A DNA stretch of 64,000 nucleotides. It comes from Luteococcus sp052116585. Its GTDB lineage: Bacteria > Actinomycetota > Actinomycetes > Propionibacteriales > Propionibacteriaceae. The notes under the pieces are model-generated. The model had not been told where the DNA came from and did no database searches. It was given only the letters and a program-made list of their open reading frames with translations. The DNA lies in the NCBI RefSeq assembly GCF_052116585.1, contig NZ_JBQKKT010000013.1, forward strand, positions 1-64,000, given 5' to 3'. Shown here piece after piece: positions 8,215 through 17,331 of this stretch (within the stretch, counting starts at the first letter, position 1; each line of letters begins with the position of its first letter). The translations under genes were made by a program, and so were the position numbers.

Positions 8215-9777
8215 ATGACCCAGACCTCTCGTCGCACCCTGCTTGGTGGCGCCCTCGGCGGCGCCGGACTGATTGCCCTCGGCCCGACGGTCGACGCCGC
8301 TCATGGCACCCCCGCCCTTGTCCGTTCCCGCAACACCCTGCCCAGCGGTGTCCAGGCCGGTGACGTCACCGCCCGCGGCGCCATGGTGTGGTCGCGCACC
8401 TCGCGTCCCGGCCGCATGATGGTGGAGGTCTCCGCCTCCGGCCGACGCGGTTCCTGGCGCACCGTCCCCGGCCCCTGGGCCACCCAGAAGACCGACTTCA
8501 CCGCCAAGCTGGAGCTGCGCGGACTGCGTCCCGGCCAGGACTACACCTACCGGATCCAGTTCGAGGACATGGATGGCCGCCGGGGTCAGGTGGGCACCGG
8601 CCACTTCAGCACCCCCTCGCTGGGCACCGCTCCGCAGACCTTCGTCTGGACGGGTGACACCGCGGGCCAGGGCTACGGCATCAACCCCGATCTGGGTGGG
8701 ATGGTGGCCTACCGCGCCATGCACGAGCTGCGTCCCGACTTCCTGATCCACTCCGGCGACAACATCTACGCCGACGGCCCGATCCTGCCCGAGGTGGAGG
8801 AGCCGGACGGCCAGATCTGGCGCAACATCACCACCCCCGAGGTGGAGAAGGTGGCCGAGACCCTCAACGAGTTCCGCGGCCGCTACCGCTACAACCTGAT
8901 GGACGACAACCTGCGCGCCATGTACGCCGACGTGCCCGTCATCAGCCAGTGGGATGACCACGAGACCACCAACAACTGGTACCCGGGCGAGGTCCTGACC
9001 GACGATCGCTACGCGATCGAGAAGCGCGTCGACGTGCTGGCCGCCCGCGCCCGCCAGGCCTTCTTCGAGTACATGCCGATCTCCGACCGCCACGGCCGGG
9101 GTCGTCAGGATCTGGGCCAGCAGCCGCAGCTCTACCGCAAGGTGGCCCGTGGCGCCCATCTGGACGTCTTCTGCCTGGACATGCGCACCTACCGCTCCAC
9201 CAACGAGGAGGCTGCCGGCGAGGCGCGCAGCGCCTTCCTCGGCAACAAGCAGGTGGAGTGGCTGCTCGACGGCCTGGAAAAGTCGAAGGCCACCTGGAAG
9301 GCGATCGCCGCAGACATGCCGATCGGCATCATCGTCCCCGATGGTGACAATGTGGAGGCCATCTCCAATGGTCGTCCGGGCGGCCCGGAGGGACGCGAGC
9401 TGGAGTTCGCCTACCTGCTCCGCGAGATCAAGCGTCGCAAGATCCGCAATGTGGTGTGGCTGACCGCTGATGTGCACTACTGCGCCGCGCACCACTACGA
9501 CCCGGCCAAGGCGGCCTTCCAGGACTTCGACCCCTTCTACGAGTTCGTCGCGGGTCCGATCAGCGCCGGTGGCTTCGGCCCCAACAAGATGGACTCCACC
9601 TTCGGTCCGCAGGTGCTCTTCCAGGGACTGCCGGAGTACATCCTGCAGTCGCCCCGCAACCAGAAGGCGATGTTCTTCGGCCACGTCGAGATCGATCGCG
9701 CCGGCACCTTCACCGTCAGCCTGCGCAACGGTCTGGGTGAGGTGCTCTACACCAAGGAGCTGCAGCCCCAGCGCTGA
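8215..9777 (+). CDS. phoD: Alkaline phosphatase D (PhoD), Tat-exported
   Basis: A 520-aa secreted phosphodiesterase/phosphomonoesterase that frees phosphate from esters outside the membrane. The N-terminus TSRRTLLGGALGGAG is a twin-arginine signal ending near VDAAHG. A small beta-domain (about residues 40-140) precedes the PhoD metallophosphatase core: WTGDTAGQG, FLIHSGDNIYADGP, QWDDHETTNNW and WLTADVHYCAAHHY carry the metal-ligand Asp, Asn and His residues typical of Ca/Fe-dependent PhoD. Length fits the family. ATG at 8215 lies immediately after the PHO-box-like site, pointing to phosphate-starvation control. A second Tat-exported phosphoesterase follows. Confidence 0.95.
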   Translation: MTQTSRRTLLGGALGGAGLIALGPTVDAAHGTPALVRSRNTLPSGVQAGDVTARGAMVWSRTSRPGRMMVEVSASGRRGSWRTVPGPWATQKTDFTAKLELRGLRPGQDYTYRIQFEDMDGRRGQVGTGHFSTPSLGTAPQTFVWTGDTAGQGYGINPDLGGMVAYRAMHELRPDFLIHSGDNIYADGPILPEVEEPDGQIWRNITTPEVEKVAETLNEFRGRYRYNLMDDNLRAMYADVPVISQWDDHETTNNWYPGEVLTDDRYAIEKRVDVLAARARQAFFEYMPISDRHGRGRQDLGQQPQLYRKVARGAHLDVFCLDMRTYRSTNEEAAGEARSAFLGNKQVEWLLDGLEKSKATWKAIAADMPIGIIVPDGDNVEAISNGRPGGPEGRELEFAYLLREIKRRKIRNVVWLTADVHYCAAHHYDPAKAAFQDFDPFYEFVAGPISAGGFGPNKMDSTFGPQVLFQGLPEYILQSPRNQKAMFFGHVEIDRAGTFTVSLRNGLGEVLYTKELQPQR

Positions 9778-9815
9778 CCCCAGCTGGCCGGTCCCCAGCG
9801 AACCGGTCCGCGCTC

Positions 9816-9853
9816 GTCGGATCCCGTGTCCTTCCCCGGGCACGGGATCCGAC
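9816..9853. terminator. Hairpin terminator after phoD
   Basis: A perfect 13-bp inverted repeat (GTCGGATCCCGTG / CACGGGATCCGAC) with a 12-base loop lies 38 bases after the phoD stop. No T tract follows, which is common for GC-rich actinobacteria. Confidence 0.8.
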
Positions 9854-10043
9854 GCGTCCTGGTGGTGTCCCGATGGCATCAGGGGCTGATTCGACAGCGG
9901 CTGAAGGGCTGTGCAGGAAGGGAATCCGACGTTCCCCAGATCGTCATCCAACGGTGTGCTGGAGGTCACCGCCGGGCGCAAGGGTGGACGTGTTCGTGCT
10001 GCCGCACGCACAGTCATCGTCACCCATCCCCCAGGAGGACTCC

Positions 10044-11210
10044 ATGACCACACCCACCGTCGCACGTCGCGGCGTGCTCGCCCTCGGCGCCGGGATCACC
10101 GCTGCCGCTGTCGGCGCCAACCACGCCGAGGCCGCCCCCAAGAAGGGTCGCAAGAAGCACCCCAAGGCCGCGCAGCTGCGCTTCCGCCAGGACGGCACCT
10201 TCAAGGTGATCCAGTTCAACGACACCCAGGACACCCACCTGACCGACAAGCGCACCATCGAGCTGATCACCAAGGCCATCGCCCAGGAGAAGCCCGATTT
10301 CGTCGTGTTCAACGGTGATGTCATCAACGGCGACCCCGCCTCGGCCCTGCAGGTGAAGCAGGCCTACAACAATGTGATCGCCCCGGTGGAGAATGCCCGC
10401 ATCCCGTGGGCCCTGACCTTCGGCAACCACGACGAGGACTCCGTCAAGAAGTCCGGCATGACCGAGCAGAAGATCATGAACTTCCTGCTGGGTTACGAGC
10501 ACAACATGAATGTCCGCGACGACGCCGTGAGCGGCCACGCCAATGTGATGGTTCCCATCGCCGGGCGTCGCTCCAAGCGCACCGCTGCCGCCCTGTGGCT
10601 GCTGGACTCGGGCCGTTACGAGGAGGAGACCCTGGACGGCCAGAAGGTGGAGGAGTACACCTACGAGACCCTCCATGCAGACCAGGTGGCCTGGTACCGC
10701 GAGCAGAGCATCGAGCTGGCCAAGCAGAACGGCGGCCCCGTGCCCGGCCTGATGTGGATGCACATCCCCGTCTGGGAGACCCGCTTCATGTGGTACGGAT
10801 CGCCCACGGACTGGACCGACGAAAGCCACGAGAAGGCGCTGGTCAAGCACCAGATCACCGATCCGCAGCGCAATGAGCGCGAGTACGTCAGCCAGTTCAA
10901 CTCGGGCATCTACAACACCGTGCGTGAGCAGGGCGACGTGATGGGCATCTACTTCGGCCACGACCACATCAACACCTACGAGGGCAACTACTTCGGTGTT
11001 CACCTGGGCTACGGCCCCGGTACCGGCTACGGCACCTATGGCCTGGACGGCGCCCAGAAGCACCACCTGCGTGGCTGCCGCGTCTTCGAGCTCAACGAGC
11101 GCAAGCCCGGCGAGTTCACCACCCGTAACCTGTACGCCAAGGATCTGGGCATCGACGTCGACACCGTCGAGAACATCCGCATCGCGGAACCCACCCCGCT
11201 GCCCTTCTGA
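10044..11210 (+). CDS. Tat-exported calcineurin-like metallophosphoesterase
   Basis: A 388-aa secreted phosphoesterase. AGGAGG at 10033-10038 fixes the ATG at 10044. The N-terminus VARRGVLALGAG is a short twin-arginine signal ending near AEAAPK, followed by a lysine-rich stretch. The catalytic core shows FNDTQDTHL (the first metal site, with Asp-Thr-Gln rather than the usual DxH), VVFNGDVING (GD), ALTFGNHDEDS (GNHD), WMHIPVW and YFGHDHINTYEG (GHDH). The layout resembles purple-acid-phosphatase-29-like and Dcr2-like enzymes. Being behind phoD, it is probably another phosphate scavenger, though its own upstream region lacks a phased PHO box that I could see. Confidence 0.87.
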   Translation: MTTPTVARRGVLALGAGITAAAVGANHAEAAPKKGRKKHPKAAQLRFRQDGTFKVIQFNDTQDTHLTDKRTIELITKAIAQEKPDFVVFNGDVINGDPASALQVKQAYNNVIAPVENARIPWALTFGNHDEDSVKKSGMTEQKIMNFLLGYEHNMNVRDDAVSGHANVMVPIAGRRSKRTAAALWLLDSGRYEEETLDGQKVEEYTYETLHADQVAWYREQSIELAKQNGGPVPGLMWMHIPVWETRFMWYGSPTDWTDESHEKALVKHQITDPQRNEREYVSQFNSGIYNTVREQGDVMGIYFGHDHINTYEGNYFGVHLGYGPGTGYGTYGLDGAQKHHLRGCRVFELNERKPGEFTTRNLYAKDLGIDVDTVENIRIAEPTPLPF

Positions 11211-11228
11211 GCTTGCGGACCTGTTGGT

Positions 11229-11264
11229 CTGGATGCCGGTCCCTGGACGGGGATCGGCATCCAG
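11229..11264. terminator. Hairpin terminator after metallophosphoesterase
   Basis: CTGGATGCCG at 11229-11238 pairs with CGGCATCCAG at 11255-11264, and the inner GGTCCC/GGGGAT bases extend the stem to about 15 bp with one wobble. It starts 18 bases after the stop codon. Confidence 0.75.
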
Positions 11265-11335
11265 GCCAGAGGTGCCACCCAGTCGAAGGATGCAACCCAG
11301 ACCAGAGGTGCCACCCATGCGGACATGCAACCCAG
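11265..11335. repeat. Imperfect tandem repeat, two units of 35-36 bp
   Basis: CCAGAGGTGCCACCCA opens both units (11266 and 11302) and GCAACCCAG closes both; the middle differs. It directly follows the terminator hairpin. The sequence is open in several frames on both strands, but none looks like protein. Confidence 0.8.
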
Positions 11336-11367
11336 GTCAAGGAAGCACCTGAGGGCCGGGACGGACC

Positions 11368-11652
11368 TCAGGCCAGGGCGTCGATCACCTGTCGGCTGCT
11401 GGGGGCAGTGAGCACCTGCTCACCCACCACGACGGTGGGGACCAGCTCGTTGCCGTCCTGAACGCTGCGCACGAAGGCTGCGGCTTCTGCGTCCTCCCAG
11501 ATGTTCACCAGGCTGATTCGCTCGTCGTCGGGGCTGAGTCCGGCCATCAGGTCCTGGCAGTAGGGGCAGCCCGGACGCCAGTAGACGACGGCATGGCTGG
11601 GCCCGCGCAGGGCACTGGCCTCGGCGTGGGTGCGGTCTTGGTCACTGCTCAT
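11368..11652 (-). CDS. Mycoredoxin/glutaredoxin-like protein
   Basis: A 94-aa cytosolic thiol-disulfide protein of the glutaredoxin fold. AVVYWRPGCPYCQDLM carries the redox motif CPYC on the first helix, and ELVPTVVVGEQVLTAPS has the cis-proline (VPT). Most actinobacterial mycoredoxins, which use mycothiol, have CGYC or CPYC at this place, so a mycothiol-dependent reductase is the best guess. I chose ATG at 11652 because the fold begins shortly after; an in-frame ATG 36 bases upstream would add 12 residues with no better ribosome site. The gene is convergent with the phosphoesterase gene. It might reduce an oxidised peroxiredoxin or ribonucleotide reductase. Confidence 0.8.
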   Translation of the reverse strand: MSSDQDRTHAEASALRGPSHAVVYWRPGCPYCQDLMAGLSPDDERISLVNIWEDAEAAAFVRSVQDGNELVPTVVVGEQVLTAPSSRQVIDALA

Positions 11653-11720
11653 GGAAGCTGATCCTGCCGCCTCCGCGATGGGCATGACAACCGTGCGACC
11701 CGTCTGTGGCAGGGTTGCTT

Positions 11721-11749
11721 TTGCCGACGGCCGGGCCACCGCGTAGACT
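11721..11749 (+). promoter_or_regulatory. Probable tRNA-Ala promoter
   Basis: TTGCCG at 11721-11726 and TAGACT at 11744-11749 are separated by exactly 17 bases. They sit 24 bases before the mature 5' end of the tRNA, suiting a primary sigma-factor promoter. TAGACT recurs as a plausible -10 elsewhere in the window (30209, and on the minus strand at 39803-39808 and 41193-41198). Confidence 0.6.
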
Positions 11750-11773
11750 TTCTGGGTAGTCCTCACGGACGAC

Positions 11774-11849
11774 GGGGCGTTGGCGCAGTTGGTAGCGCGA
11801 TTGCTTTGCAAGCAATAGGTCACGGGTTCGAACCCCGTACGCTCCACCA
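11774..11849 (+). tRNA. tRNA-Ala (anticodon TGC)
   Basis: A complete 76-base cloverleaf. The acceptor stem is GGGGCGT with ACGCTCC (one G-T pair), the anticodon stem ATTGC/GCAAT encloses the loop TTTGCAA with anticodon TGC, and the T arm is CGGGTTCGAACCCCG. The CCA end is encoded (11847-11849). It is followed after three bases by a strong terminator, so it is a single-gene unit. Confidence 0.97.
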
Positions 11850-11852
11850 CCA

Positions 11853-11881
11853 CGAAGGGCCCGCCGATGGCGGGCCCTTCG
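11853..11881 (+). terminator. Terminator after tRNA-Ala
   Basis: A perfect 13-bp stem (CGAAGGGCCCGCC / GGCGGGCCCTTCG) with a 3-base loop follows the CCA end by three bases. Confidence 0.9.
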
Positions 11882-11929
11882 CCATGTCTGGGTGGCGCGA
11901 TGTTCGCCATGTTCGGGTGGCGCGATGTC
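11880..11929. repeat. 25-bp tandem duplication between tRNA and pabC-like gene
   Basis: CGCCATGT then GGGTGGCGCGATGT occurs in two adjacent 25-bp units (11880-11904 and 11905-11929), with a partial third copy CGCCATG at 11930. The two full units differ at three positions. Confidence 0.85.
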
Positions 11930-11957
11930 CGCCATGCCCCGGGGTGCGTGGACCGGC

Positions 11958-12851
11958 TCAGCGGAAACCGGCGTACTTGTTCACCTTGCGGGTCAGCTTG
12001 GCATCCTGCGCCAGCTGCTTGCCGTCAAGCTCCAGCACCGGGGCGGCGCCGCGTCCGGAGCTGACCAGCCAGACGCCGTCGGCCTTGGCGAGTTCCTTGG
12101 GCTTCATCAGCTTGTACTCGGTGCGCCAGCCGTCCTTCGCGGCCTTGGCAAAGATCACGGCCTGGGTGATCGAGTCGAGGATGCCGGTGCCCTCGTGGGG
12201 CGTCGTGAGCAGTACGCCGTCGCGGGCAACGACGAGCGACGAGGTGGGGCCCTCCAGGCAGTAGCCATCGGTGCTGGTGAACAGCACGTCGTCAACCCCT
12301 CGGCGGGCGGCCTCACGCCCGGCCGCCATGTTGGTGGCGTAGCTGAGGGTCTTGACGCCGCCCAGCAGCCAAGGGGCGTCGCGGTGGGCATCGCTGGCGG
12401 TGCCACGGCACAGGGTCGTGATGCGCAGGCCATCGCGGGCGGCCAGTGCCGCGGCGCTCATCGGCGTGATGGTCAGCACCATCAGGGGCAATCCGCTGGC
12501 ACTCTCCGGGCCGCGGGTGTGCATCATCTTGAGCACCGACTCTCCTGGGTGCCGCCAGTTGACGACCGCCTCGTCCACCAGCTGCTGCCACGCGTCGCGA
12601 TCGATCCGTTCCCCGGCGAGCTTCTGCAGGGAACGGTCCAGACGGTCCAGGTGCAGGCCCAGGTTGTCCACCCGGCTGACCCCGTCCGACGCGGTGACGA
12701 CGCGGGTGGCGTCGAAGACGCCGTCGCCCCGGGTCAGGCCCAGGTCATCGGCGGTGGCGACGTGCTTCTTGGCCGGGAGGACACCCCGTCCCTGGACGGC
12801 CACCAGCTGGGCGGGGGCGCGGCGGTCGGTCTCCTGATCCTTGGATCTCAT
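11958..12851 (-). CDS. pabC: Class IV aminotransferase, PabC-like
   Basis: A 297-aa cytosolic PLP enzyme of fold type IV. The best match is 4-amino-4-deoxychorismate lyase, which releases pyruvate from ADC to give p-aminobenzoate for folate; branched-chain or D-amino-acid transaminases share the fold. Seen motifs: LGLTRGDGVFDATRVV near the N-terminus, the PLP lysine in GGVKTLSYATNM and the cofactor-phosphate segment DGYCLEGPTSSLVV. Length fits PabC. It is convergent with the tRNA unit and divergent from the DUF5318-PBP operon. No other folate gene is adjacent, so the substrate assignment rests on family resemblance. Confidence 0.85.
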   Translation of the reverse strand: MRSKDQETDRRAPAQLVAVQGRGVLPAKKHVATADDLGLTRGDGVFDATRVVTASDGVSRVDNLGLHLDRLDRSLQKLAGERIDRDAWQQLVDEAVVNWRHPGESVLKMMHTRGPESASGLPLMVLTITPMSAAALAARDGLRITTLCRGTASDAHRDAPWLLGGVKTLSYATNMAAGREAARRGVDDVLFTSTDGYCLEGPTSSLVVARDGVLLTTPHEGTGILDSITQAVIFAKAAKDGWRTEYKLMKPKELAKADGVWLVSSGRGAAPVLELDGKQLAQDAKLTRKVNKYAGFR

Positions 12852-12948
12852 TGGACAAGGCTATGTGCAGCGTGGGGAAAGCCGGAGCACCGGGGCGGGT
12901 GGCAGCCGTCTCAGTGCGGTGTCAGTGGGGCCCACCTATTCTGGGCGC

Positions 12949-13368
12949 ATGTGGTCGCAGCGTCAGGTGGTGAGTCATGCGCTGCAGCGTCGTCGTGCAC
13001 TGGTGGCGCTGCAGTCGCCAGTGCGTGCCCTGGAGGAGAACGGGCCGTGCGATGCCGATCCGCTGCTGGTGCGCTCCGCCCTGCACCACGGGGAAGCGAG
13101 CGACGAGGACTGCCCGGTCTGCGGCGGTGAACGCCTGACCAACCTCAACTACGTCTTTGGTGACCAGTTGGGTCAGTTCAGCGGCCGCATCAAGTCCACC
13201 GAGGTACTGGTGGAGATGCAGGACCAGTACGGGGAGTTCAAGGTTCGGGTGGTCGAGGTCTGCCCCGACTGCTTCTGGAACCACCTCGTGACCACCTACA
13301 CGTTGGGCGACGGGCTCAAGCGTCGAGCTCCGCGCCGTCAAGAAACCGTCGAGGACATCTATGGCTGA
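12949..13368 (+). CDS. DUF5318 family protein
   Basis: A 139-aa cytosolic protein of unknown function that in many actinobacteria precedes a class A penicillin-binding protein, as here. It carries two CxxC pairs, CPVCGG (about residue 55) and CPDC (about residue 105), likely a zinc site. Between them is a conserved-looking core with YVFGDQLGQFSGR and LVEMQDQYGEFKVRVVEV. ATG at 12949 gives the family length. Its last 8 bases overlap the PBP start, so the two are translationally coupled. It may regulate or assist the PBP, but there is no functional evidence in the sequence. Confidence 0.85.
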   Translation: MWSQRQVVSHALQRRRALVALQSPVRALEENGPCDADPLLVRSALHHGEASDEDCPVCGGERLTNLNYVFGDQLGQFSGRIKSTEVLVEMQDQYGEFKVRVVEVCPDCFWNHLVTTYTLGDGLKRRAPRRQETVEDIYG

Positions 13369-15820
13369 CAAGATCGCGAAGAATCCCCGCCCCAGGCGGG
13401 GCGAGGATCCCCGCGGGACGCAGGGGGCTCGCCCCGCCAAGCGTTCCGGCGGCTCGAAGGACAAGGGCGCCATCGCCAAGCGGATTGCCGGCGTGCTCGC
13501 GATCGGCATCCTGGTGATGGCCCTGCTCGTGACGATCGCCGGTCTGGTCTTCTACAACCGCACCTCACTGCCGGACCCGAACAAGGAGTTCACCACCAAC
13601 ACCACCTTCCTGTACTACAACGACGGGAAGACCAAGTTGGGCAGTTTCGCGGTGCAGAACCGGCAGAGCCTGACCTATTCCCAGATCCCGCAGAGCATGA
13701 AGGACGCCGTGGTGGCGGCCGAGAACCGCGACTTCTGGAATGACCGTGGCATCTCGCCCAGCGGCATCGTGCGCTCCGCCTGGACCATCGCTCGCGGTGG
13801 TGAGGTGCAGGGCGGCTCCACCATCACGCAGCAGTACATCAAGGTGCTCTATCTCAGCCAGGACCGCACCATGGCCCGCAAGCTGCGCGAGCTGGCGCTG
13901 GCGGTGAAGATGGGCAAGCAGATGCCCAAGGAGGAGATCCTCCAGGGCTACCTGAACACCATCTACTTCGGCCGCGGCGCCTATGGCGTGCAGGCGGCCA
14001 GCAAGAGCTATTTCAACACCGACGCCAAGAACCTCACCGTGCCGCAGGCCGCGGTCCTGTCCAGCGTGTTGAACAACCCGTCGATCTATGACCCGTCGGC
14101 AGCCAAGGGCAACAAGGACCGGCTGCTCAAGCGTTACCGCTACGTTCTGTCGGGCATGCTCGAGGCCGGGAACATCACCAAGGCCCAGCACGACCAATGG
14201 GCCAAGGCACTGCCGACCTTCCCCGACATCCCGCTCAACCAGCGGTGGGCCGGAACCAATGGCTACCTGCTGAAGATGGTGCAGAACGAGCTGATGGCCA
14301 AGGGCTTCACCCAGGGACAGATCGAGGGAGGCGGCCTGACCATCACCACCACCTTCGACAAGGCGATGCAGGACCAGGCCGTCACGGTGGGCAACAAGTA
14401 CAAGGACCTGGTGGGCCAGAACGGCAGTGGCGGCGCCAAGAAGCTGCATCCGGCCATTGCGTCGGTGAAGGTGGGCACCGGTGAGGTGCTGGCCGTCTAC
14501 GGCGGCAAGGACTACATCGAGAACACCCGCAACTGGGCCACCACCGATCGTCCGTCGGCCTCGACCTTCAAGGCCTATGCCACCGTCGCTGGCCTGCGCA
14601 ATGGCATGAGCCTGCGCTCGAGCCTGAATGGCAACACCTACACGCCCCGTGGCGACTCGGTTCCCGTGCGCAACGAGTTCCGTCACCAGTACGGCACCGT
14701 CACCCTGCGCAAGGCGCTGGCCGACTCCATCAACACCGCCTTTGTGGACATGACGGAGAAGATCGACAACGGTCCCCAGGAGGTCATCAAGGCCGCCAAT
14801 GACGCCGGTGTCCCCAAGGGAGAGGGCTGGGACGCCAATGGCCGCGTCGCGCTGGGCATGGCGGAGGTCAGCCCCCTGGAGAATGCCGGGGGTTTCGCCA
14901 CCCTGGGCAATGACGGCGTCCATGTGGCCAACCATGTGGTGGCCGAGGTGAAGGATTCCAAGGGCAAGGTGGTCTACCAGGCGGACACCGAGGGCAAGCA
15001 GAGCATCGAGCAGGACGTCGCCCGTGATGTGACCTCCGCCCTGCGCTCCGTCGTCACCGGCGGTACCGGTGCCCGGGTGGCCAACCTGGGCTTCCAGGTG
15101 GCCGGCAAGACCGGTACCAATGGCATCACTCGCAACGGCGAGGACATCATCAACTCCGCCTGGTTCGTCGCCTACACCCCGCAGATCTCCACGGCCGTGA
15201 TGTTCGTTGCCGGAGACGACGGCAATGGCGCGCTCGACGACTACAAGCGCCCCGGTGACGGCACCTTCTTCGGCGGCACCTATCCGGCCATGGTGTGGCG
15301 TGACTTCATGCGCGAGGCGATGGACGGCCAGCCATGGAAGGCCTTCCCGGAGGCGGAGAATGTGAACTACGGTCAGGAGATCGGCAAGGTCTACGTGCCG
15401 CCGCCGCCGCCCACGCGCACCGCCCAGCCGAAGCCGTCGCAGACCTCGCAGCCCGCGTCCGGAGGCGAGAGCTCCCAGCCGGCCGGTGCGCCCAGCGCCG
15501 AGCAGCCCAGCGGGGCGCCTGGCCAGGAGACACAGCCGAGCACGGCACCCACCGACGGTGGTGCGACCGATCAGCCGGCCCCGCAGCCCACCCAGGACCA
15601 GACGCAGGCCCCGCCGCCCGAGATGACGGCCAATCCGGGTCTGGACCAGGCTCCGGCACCCGGCCAGCCCGACCCCGTCACCCAGCCGACCCAGCGCGTC
15701 ACCCAGCAGGCGCCCGGTCAGGGCGGGGGCCCTGCGCCGGGCAATGGGAATGGCAACGGCGGCGGAAACGGCAACGGCGGCGGCAGCGACGGTGGAACCG
15801 GCGGTGACGGGAATGGGTGA
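13361..15820 (+). CDS. Bifunctional class A penicillin-binding protein
   Basis: An 819-aa cell-wall synthase that polymerises lipid II and crosslinks peptides outside the membrane. A basic cytoplasmic stretch is followed by one membrane anchor (about residues 41-64). The GT51 domain has VVAAENRDFW (catalytic E121), GGSTITQQYIK and RKLRELALAVKM. The transpeptidase domain has STFK (S401), SIN (S456) and KTG (K583). A tail from about residue 685 is Pro/Gln/Thr-rich and ends in Gly/Asn repeats, probably threading the wall. Unlike PonA2-type proteins I see no PASTA domain. The 3' end overlaps the next membrane glycosyltransferase start by 4 bases. Confidence 0.95.
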   Translation: MADKIAKNPRPRRGEDPRGTQGARPAKRSGGSKDKGAIAKRIAGVLAIGILVMALLVTIAGLVFYNRTSLPDPNKEFTTNTTFLYYNDGKTKLGSFAVQNRQSLTYSQIPQSMKDAVVAAENRDFWNDRGISPSGIVRSAWTIARGGEVQGGSTITQQYIKVLYLSQDRTMARKLRELALAVKMGKQMPKEEILQGYLNTIYFGRGAYGVQAASKSYFNTDAKNLTVPQAAVLSSVLNNPSIYDPSAAKGNKDRLLKRYRYVLSGMLEAGNITKAQHDQWAKALPTFPDIPLNQRWAGTNGYLLKMVQNELMAKGFTQGQIEGGGLTITTTFDKAMQDQAVTVGNKYKDLVGQNGSGGAKKLHPAIASVKVGTGEVLAVYGGKDYIENTRNWATTDRPSASTFKAYATVAGLRNGMSLRSSLNGNTYTPRGDSVPVRNEFRHQYGTVTLRKALADSINTAFVDMTEKIDNGPQEVIKAANDAGVPKGEGWDANGRVALGMAEVSPLENAGGFATLGNDGVHVANHVVAEVKDSKGKVVYQADTEGKQSIEQDVARDVTSALRSVVTGGTGARVANLGFQVAGKTGTNGITRNGEDIINSAWFVAYTPQISTAVMFVAGDDGNGALDDYKRPGDGTFFGGTYPAMVWRDFMREAMDGQPWKAFPEAENVNYGQEIGKVYVPPPPPTRTAQPKPSQTSQPASGGESSQPAGAPSAEQPSGAPGQETQPSTAPTDGGATDQPAPQPTQDQTQAPPPEMTANPGLDQAPAPGQPDPVTQPTQRVTQQAPGQGGGPAPGNGNGNGGGNGNGGGSDGGTGGDGNG

Positions 15821-17310
15821 GCGTGAGCCCCTCTGACCTGGACCGTCGCCTGGGCGGCCCGATCGGATCCCATGCCGCAGGAGGAGGAGTGTGGCGCAAT
15901 CCCGCGCCCTGGGCCTTCGGCATCGCCACCCTGCTGTGGCTGCTCGCCCTGCAACGCCATGCGCTGTGCCGCCAGCCGTCGCCGGAGGAGCCGGTGGATG
16001 CCTTCATCCGGCTCTGCTATTCCGACATCCCGATCCTGTACCAGACGACATCGGTGGGGTCGGGCGGCTGGCCCTATCTGGATGCGGCGATCGAGCACCC
16101 GCCCCTGGTGGGCGCCCTCATCGCGCTGGCCATGCTGGTCTCGCGCGGCCTTGGTGCCGAGCAGGTTCCCGGCCAGTCCGCCGCCCAGCTGCTCTCCGGA
16201 GCAGAGCTCTTCTTCCTCACCACGGCAGTGCTGTTGTTCCTCTGCCTGCAGGCGATGGTGGCCTGCCACCTGTTGCTGGGCCGTGGTTCCGCCGCTGGTC
16301 TGGCCACCAGGCCCCGTGGCCGTTTCCGCAGTTGGGACGCGCTGCTGGTGGCGGCCTGCCCGCTCGTGTTCACCTCTGGCCTGGTCAGTTGGAGCCTGCT
16401 GGGTGCGAGTCTGACCAGCGCTGCACTGCTCGCCTGGGCCCTGCGTCACCAGAGGACCAGCGGAGTGCTCCTCGGCCTGGCCGTCTCGGCGGGGATCTGG
16501 CCCGTCCTGGTGCTGCTGAGCCTGTGGCTGCTGTGCCGTCGGGCCGGGCAGGGCCGGGCCTGGCGCAGGGGGGCGGGTGCGGCTGCGCTGACGTGGCTTG
16601 CGTGCAACCTGCCCTTGGCGCTCGCGACGCCGGATGCTTGGGCGACGGTGGCCACCACGTGGCGTCGCCAGCAGGCCGACCTGGGGTCGCTCTGGTATGT
16701 CCTGGCACAGCTGGGGGTGGCGCTGCCGGCCCTGTCCGTGATCGTTCTGCTCCTGATGGCCTCGTGGACAGCTTGGGTGGCCAATCTGGTCCGACGTGCG
16801 CCGCGCCGCCCCCGCGTGGGTCAGGCGGCCTTCCTGCTGGTGGCCGGGTGGCTCCTGGTGGACAAGGGCTACACCCCGCAGCAGGTGCTCTGGCTGGTGC
16901 CGCTCGTGGCCCTGGCCCGACCGTGCGTGCGGGACTGGGCCGTGTGGACCGTCGCGGAGATGCTCTACTGGTGGGCCGTGTGGGCCCATCTGGGCGGCGA
17001 CTCGGCGCCCGGTGACGGTGGGCCGGACGTGGTCTACCTGGCCGCGGTGGTCCTGCGCTGGGGCGTCCTGCTGTGGCTGGTGGGGCAGGTGGCCCGCGAT
17101 GTCCGACGGCCCTGGCTGGACCCGGTGCGGGGGGCGTCGGTCGACGATCCGGTGGGCGGGGTGCTCGATCACTGCCCCGATGCGTCGACTGCCGTGGGCG
17201 GACGGGACACCGGCCGCGCCGCCGCCACCGGCGATGTGAATCGTCATAGTCTGCAGGGGGTGGAGGACGAAGAGCCTCAAGCCCACAACTCCCACCCAGA
17301 CCACTCCTGA
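15817..17310 (+). CDS. Polytopic membrane glycosyltransferase (GT87/DUF2029-like)
   Basis: A 497-aa membrane protein with about ten hydrophobic segments and an early CYSDIPILY region, matching the GT-C fold of actinobacterial GT87-type mannosyltransferases, which use polyprenyl-phosphate sugars on the outer membrane face. DKGYTPQQVLWLVPL near residue 350 resembles the conserved KGYSPQ segment of this family. GTG at 15817 overlaps the PBP stop (GTGA); a second GTG at 15823 is equally possible. The same order, PBP then GT87, is common in actinobacteria. The last about 60 residues are hydrophilic. The acceptor is unknown; lipoglycan or wall polysaccharide is likely. Confidence 0.8.
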   Translation: MSVSPSDLDRRLGGPIGSHAAGGGVWRNPAPWAFGIATLLWLLALQRHALCRQPSPEEPVDAFIRLCYSDIPILYQTTSVGSGGWPYLDAAIEHPPLVGALIALAMLVSRGLGAEQVPGQSAAQLLSGAELFFLTTAVLLFLCLQAMVACHLLLGRGSAAGLATRPRGRFRSWDALLVAACPLVFTSGLVSWSLLGASLTSAALLAWALRHQRTSGVLLGLAVSAGIWPVLVLLSLWLLCRRAGQGRAWRRGAGAAALTWLACNLPLALATPDAWATVATTWRRQQADLGSLWYVLAQLGVALPALSVIVLLLMASWTAWVANLVRRAPRRPRVGQAAFLLVAGWLLVDKGYTPQQVLWLVPLVALARPCVRDWAVWTVAEMLYWWAVWAHLGGDSAPGDGGPDVVYLAAVVLRWGVLLWLVGQVARDVRRPWLDPVRGASVDDPVGGVLDHCPDASTAVGGRDTGRAAATGDVNRHSLQGVEDEEPQAHNSHPDHS

Positions 17311-17331
17311 CCCGATCCACGAGAGGTGCGC

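Noticed and set aside
9881..9912. PHO box before the second phosphatase gene
   Set aside because: GGCTGAT and GGCTGAA are 15 bases apart, not 11, and no GTTCA unit is present.
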